From Hondaea fermentalgiana (lineage: Eukaryota; Sar; Bigyra; Thraustochytrida; Thraustochytriidae), in assembly GCA_014084085.1 (NCBI GenBank), contig NPFB01000008.1:439246-503245 (forward strand): a stretch of 64,000 bases of DNA, in the 5' to 3' direction. Each line of letters starts with the position of its first letter. Position 1 is the stretch's first letter. Shown in pieces: positions 28,066 to 37,779 of this stretch. The notes below the pieces were generated by a model. The model was not told the origin of the DNA and searched no databases. It saw nothing but the letters and a program-made list of their open reading frames with translations. Both the position numbers and the translations under genes were made by a program.

Positions 28066-31000
28066 TTACAGGTTGAGCATCTCGAGCTCGGCAGCGTCTA
28101 CGCTGGCGGTACGGCTCGTCCCTGACGCAGAACTTCGTTTCTCCCGCTTGGATTGTTTTGGGGTGCTGCGAGATCGGCAGCAGCCACCACAGCAGTTTCG
28201 GACGGGCTCATCGTCACCCCTGCCTTCAGTGCCGAGATACTGCTTTTCCTTTTCACGATCAAAAGCTTGTGCCTCGAGATCGTAGGCGCGCGCAAGCTCT
28301 TCTTCCTCCTTGTTACGACGGCGACGATCAGCAATGCCGCACCAGCAACAGGCGCCAACAATGACGAGTGCCACAAGGGCAATGAGAAGGTAGCCAACAC
28401 CATGCGGGATGGTATTGAGAAAGGAAAAGAGACTCGTGACCTGGGGAAAGAGAACCACGGTGAGCACAATCGCCACGAGAATGATAAAGACGCAGCAAAA
28501 CTTGACGCAGAGATCGGGACCCAGACACTCACGTAACACGTAAAAGGGGTTCCAGAAAAGCTTCCAATTGAGACGGCCAACTGGCTTTGGCAATTTTGGA
28601 AAGCGGTTCGGCTCAGAACGTCCACCGCCGTTGCTCAGAGAGGTTGTGGCAAGATCCTGACGAACAAGCTCCACAGAGACCCAGAGCTTTCCCATGTCGC
28701 GTTTGACCCCATTCTCCATTGAGTACAGTTTGAGTGCCTTTGAGTTGGGCGGGTCTCGATGAGACAAGACGCTTCCAGCCCAGGGTGCGTACGTGTTGAT
28801 GAGCTCGTTGGCCTCTCCACGTTTTTCTTCTTCTTCTGGATCTCCGGATTCTCCGCCCGCAGAGACTTTGACGCGCTGCTTGCGTTTCTCCTCTTGCTTT
28901 TTCCGCTTGCGTTCCATACGCGTAGCGTGGCGTTTCTCTTTGCGTGCCTCTCGACCTCGCGTGCTATATTGCGAATCGAGATCGTCTGGGTCTGCATTTG
29001 TGGCTGCTACTCCGGTGTCTGGATCAACTCGGATACTAATGCTCGAGTCTTGCCGGCCCACGCGCCCCTCGTCGTCGTTGTCGTCGTCGCCGCCATTCTT
29101 CTGCTCTTCGTCGGCGTTGTTGAAATTCCCATTGGCAGGCATTTGGACGAATTCCTCTCGCGTAGAAACCACCGGTGTGGGCGCAGAGGGCTCGCGTGCA
29201 GGCTTGGGCGGAGGGCGCGGCGCGCGCCTATAGCCAGAGTCAAAGACCTCGTAACGCTCTTCGTTGCGCAAATAGGCTGCTCGCAAGTGGCTGGAAAGGT
29301 CAAGAACGGTCTCGGCAATCAGATCGTTCCACTTTGTGACGTCGCGGTCCCAAATCTGGATAGTGAGGCGGCTCTTGAGCTTGGACAAAGGCAGTTGAAT
29401 ATTGGGCATCTTGATACGGTAGTTCCAGGATCCCTTGCCCTTTTTGGCACGCCAGTGCGTGTCCGTCTCCTTCCAGGACTTTTCACTAAAACCGTTAAAA
29501 TTGCAACGCACGTAGAGATCGTTCTGCTTGGTAAGAAAGTCGAAACTCGGCACGTCTTCACACTTCCATATGATGACGCGCATCTCATAGACCGTGTCTG
29601 CAGGTGGCGAGACGTCAATCATGGGGTACTTGATGGCTGTCGGTTGGTCCATAATGTCACACCACAACTCGACCTTACCTTGCTCGAGCTGAGAGGTCGG
29701 AGTCCAAATCGACCGAAGCTCGACAGGCTTGCGGAGATAAGTCTCCACCTCGGAGGTGTCTGCATCGCGAGACTCCTCGACGACAACTTTGGCTGCTTCT
29801 TCTTCGTCAAGCTCGTCCTGCGTGCGTTCCTCGAGACTCTCCTCGGCAGCAATTTCCTTCCAGCGCTTGGAGAACCAGCGGTCCTCAATATCGATCGTAG
29901 TTTCGCCAATCAGATCGTCGCTCGAAAAGAGGTCATAGTCCATGGCTCGAATTCGCAGCTGTGAGGGCCCTGGGAGCTCCGTGTGAAGTATAAAGGAGCG
30001 GTAAAAGTTCGGGTTGATCGAGTTGGGAATGTAGTTCTTTTGGTCGTTCACTTTGATGCGTCCAAGCTTTAGCGACAAGTACGGGTCACTCTTGCCGCCA
30101 CCCACATCCATGGGGATAAAGTTGAATCCCTTGAGCACATTCAGACGCACCTCGACGGGCCGAGGAACGAGCATCTTGTCGAGCATCGACGTCGCAAACA
30201 CGCCATCTTCTTCGTTAGGCTCACGAAGCGAGGATGGGGATTCTGCGTCGAGTAAGACTCGCATAGCTGCCTTCAGTGTGCCGACATTGCGCAGATTTGG
30301 CTTGAGTTTTTTACCAATGAGAGACTTGCGAATGCGCTGGCCGCGGAAAAGAGGAAAACTCTCGAATGGAGTGGGACCCAAGACAGCCTCGAGCTCATGC
30401 TCGTACGTTTTGCGACCCTTCATGAACTGAGGCAAGGGAAGCGGGTCATGATTGGCCCACTCTTCGAATTCGAGAATGGTGTTGCCCCTCATCGAGTCCG
30501 AAACGTCACTCTCCGTGTCCGAAGGAAGAGAATCATTCACATCGCTCGAGGCATCGGATGCACCGCTTGTAAAAGCGTCGTCATCCGTGATAAAGCCATC
30601 ATCATCATCTTCTTCGAAAATTGTGGGCGGATCTTCCGCAGCCTCGTCGAGAGCATCAGCTGCCTCGCCAGGGCGCCCTGCGGCGCCGCCGCGTCCGCCC
30701 GCGCCTCCAAGAGCGGGATCCTGACCTGCGGGACTTGTAAGCGCCAAGAAACGCTCCAGCTCGTGCTCTTGCCCATGATCGTCCTGGTTCTCGATATTTG
30801 GGTTATTTCTCGTATCCGGTGGTGCCCCGCCGTGCGGGACGTAGTCCGGTGAGGTCGGCACAAATCGCATGAGATCAACAGCGCTCGTCGCTACGACTTC
30901 TTTCTTGAGACCACCGACACGAGCATCCTGAACGGTGACTTGCAGTCGTGGTAGAAAAATGAGATCCTCGGGAAGCTTGAACTTTAGCTCGATGAGTTCA

Positions 31001-34000
31001 CCAAAGTTGGGATCGCTGCCCGTGGGACGTTTGCTGCGTTTCGTCCGATGTACATTCCGCTGTCGAGACGCGTCACCAAGGTGGAATTCGACGAGAGAAT
31101 TTTGGACGGGGATGCCGCGAAAGGCGGCCAGATTCCGTAGTCCAAGCACCGCGATTTGCAAAGTGGCCTTGTGGTGAGTAGTGGGCCGAATGTTGGGTAC
31201 CGGTGGTAAGGTCGCAGGATTTCCCTCACGCAGCGGAAAGATCTCCGTCGACACGAGGATTGCAGCATCGGCACAGTCGCCAGGTGCTACTTGGAAGAGA
31301 AGGCGCCATTCTGGTTTGGTCGTGGCGTATGCCGTGGCGCCCGGTTGAGCCAAAAGAATGCGACTGGATCCGAGGTAATCGTCGGGATCAAATCGGTCAT
31401 AGTCGTAGACATCAATGACTGCCTGCGGCGCAAAGCGAGCCGGCGGGAGGAGAACCCGCGAAAAAGTGACCGTCTCGTACCAAAGTGGATTGTTCGTCCG
31501 CGTTCTGCGTGAAACTTTCCCTGCCTTTTCGCCAAGTACCCTTACGCGCGCGTATGGGTCGCTCATGCCATCGCTATCGGCAGCTGGAAGATCTTTTCCC
31601 TGGTATACGTGCACGCGAAGCGCAAAGGGTTCTTTCTGCATAAATGGGTCGAGCTGTTCTTGGGTCCACTCTTGTTGAGTTGCAGAGGCAAGGTCCTGTG
31701 GTCCAAGACCGATTCGTACAAGAACGGATCCAGGAAAGTCGTCGTCATCGAGACGATTGTTGGCCTTGTCTTCAGCAAGAGTGACCCAGCGCGGCTCACC
31801 GCGAAAGCGCTCGAGAAGAATCTCTTCGGGTCTGAAGCGCGCAAAAGAGATGGCGCGGCCGCTACTGTCTTCCAAGTAAAGAAAAAGATCGGGGACTTGG
31901 GCTTCTTGAAGCTGCGCGAGTAGGTACTTGCGCATGAGCATTTGTTGACGCTCGAGATAGTCAAGCTGCGAAAGCTTGTCCTTGGTGCCGCCAGGAGTGT
32001 TCTCGCCAGCAAGAGCGGGCGGTGGCGGATTGCCATGCGACTTCGTTCTTGACGGATCACTGCGCAGACGCAAGGCGTCGTCGGGAATGCTCTTGCGGTG
32101 TCGGGCAATTGTGGCCTCAAGATTGTCGAGACGATCGACGACGGCCTGTACCTGTGGCGATTCCCATAGCAAAAGCAATTCCGCCGGGAATTCCAGCGTC
32201 GCCTCATGCGCTTCCACCCAGTCCACGGTCGCACCTTCGCCAGGTGTGACTGCGCGCGTCGAAAGCTTGTAGGGGCCCATAGAGAGCGCACTTGCCACAG
32301 AAGCACGAGACTTGAACCCGATGGCGCCCTGAGTCCTCGGAATCGACGAACCAGCGATGGCCCAGAAACGAAGTACATACGGTCGTGTAGGCGGAACGAG
32401 GCTCCGTTTGATGGAACGTATGTGCTTTTTATGAATGGTTTCAGGCTCCTCGGAGTCTTCGCGGTCAACATAATTGCGGAAACTGAGCAAGATGCGACCT
32501 CGGTACGCCGAAGCCTTGGCTGGATTGCGATTCATTTCTTCGGCGTCTTCATTTCCAAAGAGACCTGATTTGCGAGGGGCGCCATAGAGCATGTACCAGC
32601 GCGGCACGATGCCTCCTTTTCGCGGAAAGCGGGGAGTCGAGCGGATAACGTCCTGGTAATTGACGAGCAGTGTGCTGACGAGATCATTGCTGGAAGCCTT
32701 ATCGTAGTCGTAGACGCTAATATTGACGTTACGAGCAAGGCGTGGATTGAATGTGGGCATCCAGAGCTCCTCGTTGAAGACAACTCGAAGCGACTCGGAG
32801 CGACGATGCGCGGCATCATCGATCATCTGGCGCGCCGTCGTTCGCGGACGCGACACGGACACCACGCTCGTCTTGCAAGGTGGATTTCCGCTAAACTTCA
32901 TCTTGACAAAGGCATCGAGACCCTCGGTGCCGGTGAGTTTGGAGCGATCGAGCGCCGGAAGGTCTTCTGCAATGTAGACTTGAGCACGTAGAAAACGGAG
33001 CTCCTGCTGCACATTGGGAGGCAAAAGAACCTCTGCGATCTCCTCGTCGTGCACCCCATCGTCATTCTTTGCATCATCATCTTCATCAAGATTGACGGTG
33101 TCCCCGGGTCCAACGACCGTGACGCTAACCTTTGCGTATCCCTGAACGCCCGTGTCTTTGGGGTTCTTTTCGTCAATGAGACCAATCCACTGATTCTTGT
33201 GCGCGTGGTCGACACGGTAGTACACGTCGATGAGATTGAAAGTGAAAGAACCAATGAGGTCGTTACGACTGATGAGATCGGCGTCAAAAACGGAGAACTT
33301 GATCGTAGCAGCCTCAACAGTGTTCTCATCCATGTCATTGAGGTCAAGAAAGAGTTGTTCGTCAAAAACGCATGAGCGAACTGCCTTTTTGATGCTCGTG
33401 CTTCGCGTAACAGTCTTGCGCGCCGGCACATCGATGGTGACGGTACACACAGGGTCGCTGGTGCCGCTCAGGTCTTCGGGGTGGAGCTCGCGCACCTCAA
33501 TGACGTGAAAGATGACACGGTAGGCGCCCGGTTTGATATCGAGCTGCATTGCGTTCTCAAGGGCATCCTGCTCCTCGCGCTGCCTTCGCTCCATGGCGTC
33601 TTTTTCTTCCTCCTTGTCCTCTTCGGTCATGGCGCCTTCAATACCGCTGACTTCGTCGTCGTCGCCGTCTTCATTCTCGTCAACTGCCGCGCCCATTTCG
33701 CTCGCGACGTTTGCCGCTTCGGGACTGACGGCAAGATCGTCCTCGTTGTCGGTGTCCTCGTCGAGGTCATCATCGAAGAAGGAAAGCGCGGCGTCCTCGT
33801 CGTCTTGGAGCTCTGCGTCGTCTAGAATGCCGATATGTGCACCTTTGGCTGTTCGCTTGATGCCAATACGAGAGTACACTGCAAGGCGCGTCTTGCCCGC
33901 GAGACGACGTCGGTACAGCCATCCAACGACAACGCGAAGTTCGCCAAAGTCGCCTTGGGTCCCGTACGCATCTGTGAGCTTGAGCCACAGACCACGATTG

Positions 34001-34506
34001 ACCTCGCGTTGTTTTTCTGCGAACTCGCGCTTAAGCTCGCGCACGGTGTTGACGCTGACCTCTGCCTTGCCGAGGAAGATCTTGCCAAGGGTTCGTTTAT
34101 CGTAGACCTTGAACTCGACCTTGGTCATCTTGCTGCCTCGGGCGCCGATAAAGTCGACACGTTCATCCCAGTGAACCCGCCCTTGGCTTTTGCGTTCTGT
34201 GCGGCTCGTGAACTCCTGGCCGGAGAAGCGCACCTTGACGTACGGGTTGATGCTCTTGGCTGCGGCGGCCTTGGCCCCGCGGGAGGGCGTCCCGGCCTGC
34301 TCATCGCCCGTCACGAGTCCGCGCGCCTCGAGCACGCAGGCGAAGAGCACGTTGGGGCTCACGGCCCCGCTCGTCGCGGCGAGCCGCTCCATCGCCGCCG
34401 CCGTCTCCGCCTTCCCCGCGCTCCTCCTGGACCGCCCCGCTGCGCAGCCCGGAGCCGATGGATCTTGTTTGTCGAGATCGTCGATCGATCGACCAGTGCT
34501 TGTCAT
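28066..34506 (-). CDS. Ferlin-family multi-C2 membrane protein
   Basis: Ferlins are tail-anchored multi-C2 proteins acting in Ca2+-triggered membrane fusion and repair. The 2146-residue length fits the family. About seven C2 modules can be read: near 50-160, 325-440, 505-620, 970-1070 (LRVHVYQGKDLPAADSDGMSDPYARV), 1130-1220, 1450-1560 (LNVLKGFNFIPMDVGGGKSDPY) and 1615-1740. The fourth and sixth keep Asp residues expected for Ca2+ binding (DSDGMSDPY, YDYDRFDPDD; MDYDLFSSDD). Acidic disordered linkers separate them. The C-terminus has the ferlin-type approach RLNWKLFWNPFYVL, then two hydrophobic segments (FCCVFIILVAIVLTVVLF; GYLLIALVALVIVGACCW) and a Cys cluster NCCGGCC. The first ATG is at 34506. 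Neighbouring genes are on the same strand. Confidence 0.88.
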   Translation of the reverse strand: MTSTGRSIDDLDKQDPSAPGCAAGRSRRSAGKAETAAAMERLAATSGAVSPNVLFACVLEARGLVTGDEQAGTPSRGAKAAAAKSINPYVKVRFSGQEFTSRTERKSQGRVHWDERVDFIGARGSKMTKVEFKVYDKRTLGKIFLGKAEVSVNTVRELKREFAEKQREVNRGLWLKLTDAYGTQGDFGELRVVVGWLYRRRLAGKTRLAVYSRIGIKRTAKGAHIGILDDAELQDDEDAALSFFDDDLDEDTDNEDDLAVSPEAANVASEMGAAVDENEDGDDDEVSGIEGAMTEEDKEEEKDAMERRQREEQDALENAMQLDIKPGAYRVIFHVIEVRELHPEDLSGTSDPVCTVTIDVPARKTVTRSTSIKKAVRSCVFDEQLFLDLNDMDENTVEAATIKFSVFDADLISRNDLIGSFTFNLIDVYYRVDHAHKNQWIGLIDEKNPKDTGVQGYAKVSVTVVGPGDTVNLDEDDDAKNDDGVHDEEIAEVLLPPNVQQELRFLRAQVYIAEDLPALDRSKLTGTEGLDAFVKMKFSGNPPCKTSVVSVSRPRTTARQMIDDAAHRRSESLRVVFNEELWMPTFNPRLARNVNISVYDYDKASSNDLVSTLLVNYQDVIRSTPRFPRKGGIVPRWYMLYGAPRKSGLFGNEDAEEMNRNPAKASAYRGRILLSFRNYVDREDSEEPETIHKKHIRSIKRSLVPPTRPYVLRFWAIAGSSIPRTQGAIGFKSRASVASALSMGPYKLSTRAVTPGEGATVDWVEAHEATLEFPAELLLLWESPQVQAVVDRLDNLEATIARHRKSIPDDALRLRSDPSRTKSHGNPPPPALAGENTPGGTKDKLSQLDYLERQQMLMRKYLLAQLQEAQVPDLFLYLEDSSGRAISFARFRPEEILLERFRGEPRWVTLAEDKANNRLDDDDFPGSVLVRIGLGPQDLASATQQEWTQEQLDPFMQKEPFALRVHVYQGKDLPAADSDGMSDPYARVRVLGEKAGKVSRRTRTNNPLWYETVTFSRVLLPPARFAPQAVIDVYDYDRFDPDDYLGSSRILLAQPGATAYATTKPEWRLLFQVAPGDCADAAILVSTEIFPLREGNPATLPPVPNIRPTTHHKATLQIAVLGLRNLAAFRGIPVQNSLVEFHLGDASRQRNVHRTKRSKRPTGSDPNFGELIELKFKLPEDLIFLPRLQVTVQDARVGGLKKEVVATSAVDLMRFVPTSPDYVPHGGAPPDTRNNPNIENQDDHGQEHELERFLALTSPAGQDPALGGAGGRGGAAGRPGEAADALDEAAEDPPTIFEEDDDDGFITDDDAFTSGASDASSDVNDSLPSDTESDVSDSMRGNTILEFEEWANHDPLPLPQFMKGRKTYEHELEAVLGPTPFESFPLFRGQRIRKSLIGKKLKPNLRNVGTLKAAMRVLLDAESPSSLREPNEEDGVFATSMLDKMLVPRPVEVRLNVLKGFNFIPMDVGGGKSDPYLSLKLGRIKVNDQKNYIPNSINPNFYRSFILHTELPGPSQLRIRAMDYDLFSSDDLIGETTIDIEDRWFSKRWKEIAAEESLEERTQDELDEEEAAKVVVEESRDADTSEVETYLRKPVELRSIWTPTSQLEQGKVELWCDIMDQPTAIKYPMIDVSPPADTVYEMRVIIWKCEDVPSFDFLTKQNDLYVRCNFNGFSEKSWKETDTHWRAKKGKGSWNYRIKMPNIQLPLSKLKSRLTIQIWDRDVTKWNDLIAETVLDLSSHLRAAYLRNEERYEVFDSGYRRAPRPPPKPAREPSAPTPVVSTREEFVQMPANGNFNNADEEQKNGGDDDNDDEGRVGRQDSSISIRVDPDTGVAATNADPDDLDSQYSTRGREARKEKRHATRMERKRKKQEEKRKQRVKVSAGGESGDPEEEEKRGEANELINTYAPWAGSVLSHRDPPNSKALKLYSMENGVKRDMGKLWVSVELVRQDLATTSLSNGGGRSEPNRFPKLPKPVGRLNWKLFWNPFYVLRECLGPDLCVKFCCVFIILVAIVLTVVLFPQVTSLFSFLNTIPHGVGYLLIALVALVIVGACCWCGIADRRRRNKEEEELARAYDLEAQAFDREKEKQYLGTEGRGDDEPVRNCCGGCCRSRSTPKQSKREKRSSASGTSRTASVDAAELEMLNL

Positions 34507-34885
34507 GCGGGTCAATCACTCCAATACCCAGCCCCCTTACAGTCAAAAACAGCTTTTATCTCCGAGCGAGACGCCGCCGGGGGCTAGACAGCGCAGGCCT
34601 CTCCTCTCGTCTTTGCCGTCAGTGCTGCGAGTCCTGCAGCGCAGCCGATGGCGCTCGCAAACAATGGCTCCAAGAGGTTTTGGGGCGGTTTAGGGTCAAG
34701 TGGGAGCGCGAGCACAGCGAGGCTATACAGTGTTCGGTCCGTGCCGAGACCTTTGGTGGGGGAAAACGAGCCAATCGAGAGTTTGGTGTTTGGGGTTCAA
34801 CTTTCGTACAGCGCGAGTGCCGATAGAACAGCGTGCGAAAGTACGCTCGTTGACTTGACTGTGAGCCAAGATATGGCAAGACCTG

Positions 34886-34916
<31 letters not shown>

Positions 34917-35088
34917 AGGAGAGAGTCGTGACAGTAACTTAGGCGTACACCTTGACGTGGTGTTAAGCATCAGGTATCACAATAACCTAAAACCACCCGT
35001 AGGCCAAAAGCAAGATGGAGTCAAGGCTGATAGGAGATAGAACGTAGAAACTGGTGCAGAGCAACATTAACATGGCATTGTACAGATC
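34507..35088. promoter_or_regulatory. Intergenic region, ferlin upstream / transporter downstream
   Basis: About 580 bp with no gene recognised. It contains the 29-G homopolymer listed separately. The part beside the ferlin start should hold its promoter, and the part from about 34930 the 3' UTR of the transporter. Confidence 0.45.
34888..34916. repeat. Homopolymer of 29 guanines
   Basis: An uninterrupted run of 29 G on the plus strand, flanked by ACCTGCC and AGGAGAG. It lies about 380 bp upstream of the ferlin ATG. It could form a G-quadruplex, and its exact length may carry sequencing error. Confidence 0.9.
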
Positions 35089-36501
35089 TTAGTTGTAGCT
35101 GTCAAGATAGCTCGAGCGAGTGCAGGTGAAAGGCTGGGTATCAGAGTCACTAAAGTCGTCGCGGAGGGTGATGATGTTAGCAGCAGTACCGGCTGTGAGA
35201 AGAACTGTTGCGTAGATGAAGATGATGGCGCAAATGGTCTTTTCGAGCCAAGAGATGGGGCGGCCCTCCTTCCTTCGTGCAAGAAAGAAGAAGATGATCG
35301 GGGCGTGAAAGCCGAGGATGGGGCCAAAGAGAGAGCCGAGGAGCGACACGAGACTGTCAAAGAAGGTAACACCGTTGGAAATGACGTAGGCAAAAATGAG
35401 GGTGAGAAAGGAAATGCAGAACCAGATGAGACGGCTCTTCAAGTTTGTCTTGCCGTAGGTGCTCGGTGAGACGTACTGGTGCACTTGCTTGTGCCAGGTG
35501 AGCGAGATGATAAAGTAAGAAACCATGAGATGCAGACACAAGCAGGCAGCAGCGGCGGAGAGCAGGCCGCCGTAGGTCTCGGGGTCCACGAGCTTGATGA
35601 TTGAGTCGCTGGCGTTTTCTCCACTATACGTGTACGAGATGATGCCGACAATAATGTAGAGACCAATCTGCACAGGGGCGCTGATCCGAAAGGACTTGGG
35701 AAAGTCACTGGGAGTCTTCATTTCGGCAATGATCTCCAAGAAGACAAAGCATCCCAGGTAGGCAAAGGTGATCTTGGAGAGGGCGCCGAAAAAGGTGAGC
35801 CAGGAAATGCTCGGAGGGGTACCCGCATAGACGGAATCGCGTCCGTCAGAGTCCTTCATATTGATGAACATGTAGATGAGCACAAGGAGGATGGCGACGA
35901 CGATGAGACCGAAGTTGATCCAGAAGACGATCTGGGCACCGCTAAAGCTCTGCACCTGGATGGGGCCAATGAGAGCGCAAAAAGCGATGATGGACCAAAG
36001 AGGCTGGCAGAGCTCGACACCCCAGAACGCGATTTCGAGTGTCTGTGAAAGGGCGAGAAAGTAACTCGATGCGACAAAGACAAAGTAAATGTAGGTCACA
36101 AACTTGAGTACGTACCCAGCCCAGGGCCACATGCAGAGGTCCGCAAGGGTGGCGTAGGAAACAGACGAGGGGAAGACTTGGTACGATCGAGACAGGAGGA
36201 TGCCCATGTAAATGTTGACAGGGCCGAGGATTCCGATGAGCACAATGGCCAGAACGTACCCGAGCTCCTCAAAGGCAAGACCCATTGTGAGCACACCGAC
36301 ACCGACGATTTCGCCAATTTCAATCATGCCCACGGTCTTCCAGGAGAGGTGGCCGACGATGCCGACATCGCTAGAGCTGCCGTCGGACGAGGACGAGAAG
36401 TCCTCTGCCGGCCCGCTGTTGCTGCCCTTGCTATCACTGCCCTTGGAGGGTCCGACATTGACGCCGGAATTCCTCGTGCCAGACTCGAGCGACTCGAGCA
36501 T
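35089..36501 (-). CDS. AAAP-family amino acid transporter (about 11 TM)
   Basis: The 470-residue protein matches the amino acid/auxin permease superfamily (SLC32/36/38 type), secondary transporters of neutral amino acids. After a Ser-rich N-terminus (about 1-45), the first helix region SWKTVGMIEIGEIVGVGVLTMGLAFEELGY has the family's helix break with a conserved Gly run. About ten more hydrophobic helices follow, including YVLKFVTYIYFVFVASSYFLAL, the charged EIIAEMKTPSDFPKSF loop, LIWFCISFLTLIFAYVIS and a helix ending the core near AIIFIYATVLLTAGTAANII. Length and helix count are normal. Substrate and membrane (plasma or vacuole) cannot be read. The ATG at 36501-36499 is the first in frame. 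Confidence 0.85.
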   Translation of the reverse strand: MLESLESGTRNSGVNVGPSKGSDSKGSNSGPAEDFSSSSDGSSSDVGIVGHLSWKTVGMIEIGEIVGVGVLTMGLAFEELGYVLAIVLIGILGPVNIYMGILLSRSYQVFPSSVSYATLADLCMWPWAGYVLKFVTYIYFVFVASSYFLALSQTLEIAFWGVELCQPLWSIIAFCALIGPIQVQSFSGAQIVFWINFGLIVVAILLVLIYMFINMKDSDGRDSVYAGTPPSISWLTFFGALSKITFAYLGCFVFLEIIAEMKTPSDFPKSFRISAPVQIGLYIIVGIISYTYSGENASDSIIKLVDPETYGGLLSAAAACLCLHLMVSYFIISLTWHKQVHQYVSPSTYGKTNLKSRLIWFCISFLTLIFAYVISNGVTFFDSLVSLLGSLFGPILGFHAPIIFFFLARRKEGRPISWLEKTICAIIFIYATVLLTAGTAANIITLRDDFSDSDTQPFTCTRSSYLDSYN

Positions 36502-37746
36502 TATGCTTTATCTCTTGTTGACGTCTTGACTCTGTGTTTGCTTGCTTGCTTGCTTATTTTGTCCAATTTTTTCTATGGAGGCAGACCTCGAGCTTTGCGA
36601 GTTGTCAGGGTTGCTCGATGTCGTGTTTTGGTTTTGCTCGTCTGGTTGGTTGGGGTGTAGTTTTTTCTGCTCGCGGGCAGCGGCTCGGGGGCTGCTCGGA
36701 GTCGTCTCGCGAGCGTGCTGCTTGCTCGCTGTCGCTCGTCGTCAGGCCAAATCCTATTGAATTCTGAATTCCATGGCGAGCTTCGCACGCCTTTCTGTCC
36801 TTTTCCCCTCAATCTGCCTCCCTCCCCCCTCCCCCCTTTATTCCTATTCATTCCAATTCTTTTGGCTAACATAAGGCTTCCTCGTCCGCATTCGCTGGAT
36901 TTTCAGTTGTTCAGGGCCGGCAACCCGTGCTTCTGAATCGCGCCCTCGCCTTCTTCCGTTGGCGGTCGTGCACCAACGCCGCCCCTTCCTCGATTGAGGA
37001 CGCGGGAAGAGCGCCGAAGCCGCCCGCTGCACCTGCAGGCCGCGCTCGCGGGCGTCCCCCGTCCCGCGGCTCGCGCCAAAGGTCTCCGCCCGTCGTGCAA
37101 GCGCCGCAAGCGCGCGACTGCGACCTGCGCCCGCGCTGCGACGAGATTGACGCGGTGCAGAGCCTACTCCCCACAGCCCGAGCTAGCTCCCCACAGCCAC
37201 TGAACCTGCACCTCGCCCTGTGTTTTTTTCTGCGTCGCTGTCGCGCGCATCGGCATGCACGGTCTCCATCTCCATCTCCATCTCCGTCTCCTTCTTTCAT
37301 CTCCTTCTTCATCTCCGTCTCGATCGCAACCAATCTCATACCGCAAGAAGCCCTCCGCGCGACTTTGCCGGCAGCGCCGGCGCCAGCGGGGGCCTGCACC
37401 GACTGCGACCTCCGGCTCCGAGGGATGGGGAGGGAAAAGGCCTGGCGGGCGGCCCTTGGTCGGCGCCCGTGTGAGCCGGGGCACAAGCGCGTCCCAAAGG
37501 TTCCGGAGAGAGGCCCAAGATGCCCGGCATGCCAGTCACCTGCATGCTGCTGCTGCTAGCCAGGGCAGGTGCAAAGAGACAGAAGGCGACGGTGCCGGGA
37601 CCCTGCCGAGAGTCCGTGTCGAACCGCGGCAACGCTGACCAGGACAGACGGGCATGACGGGCATCAATCAGCAACGTCTGGAGGCAGGACGAGGAAGGAG
37701 AAGATGCTGGTTGGGGCCGCAGCCGGGTGCGAATGGATGGACGGTT

Positions 37747-37779
<33 letters not shown>

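Noticed and set aside
37600..37640. GTCGAACCGCGG, similar to part of a tRNA T-loop
   Set aside because: The flanks do not form a T stem and there is no matching acceptor or anticodon arm. No tRNA gene was found in the gene-free stretches I read.
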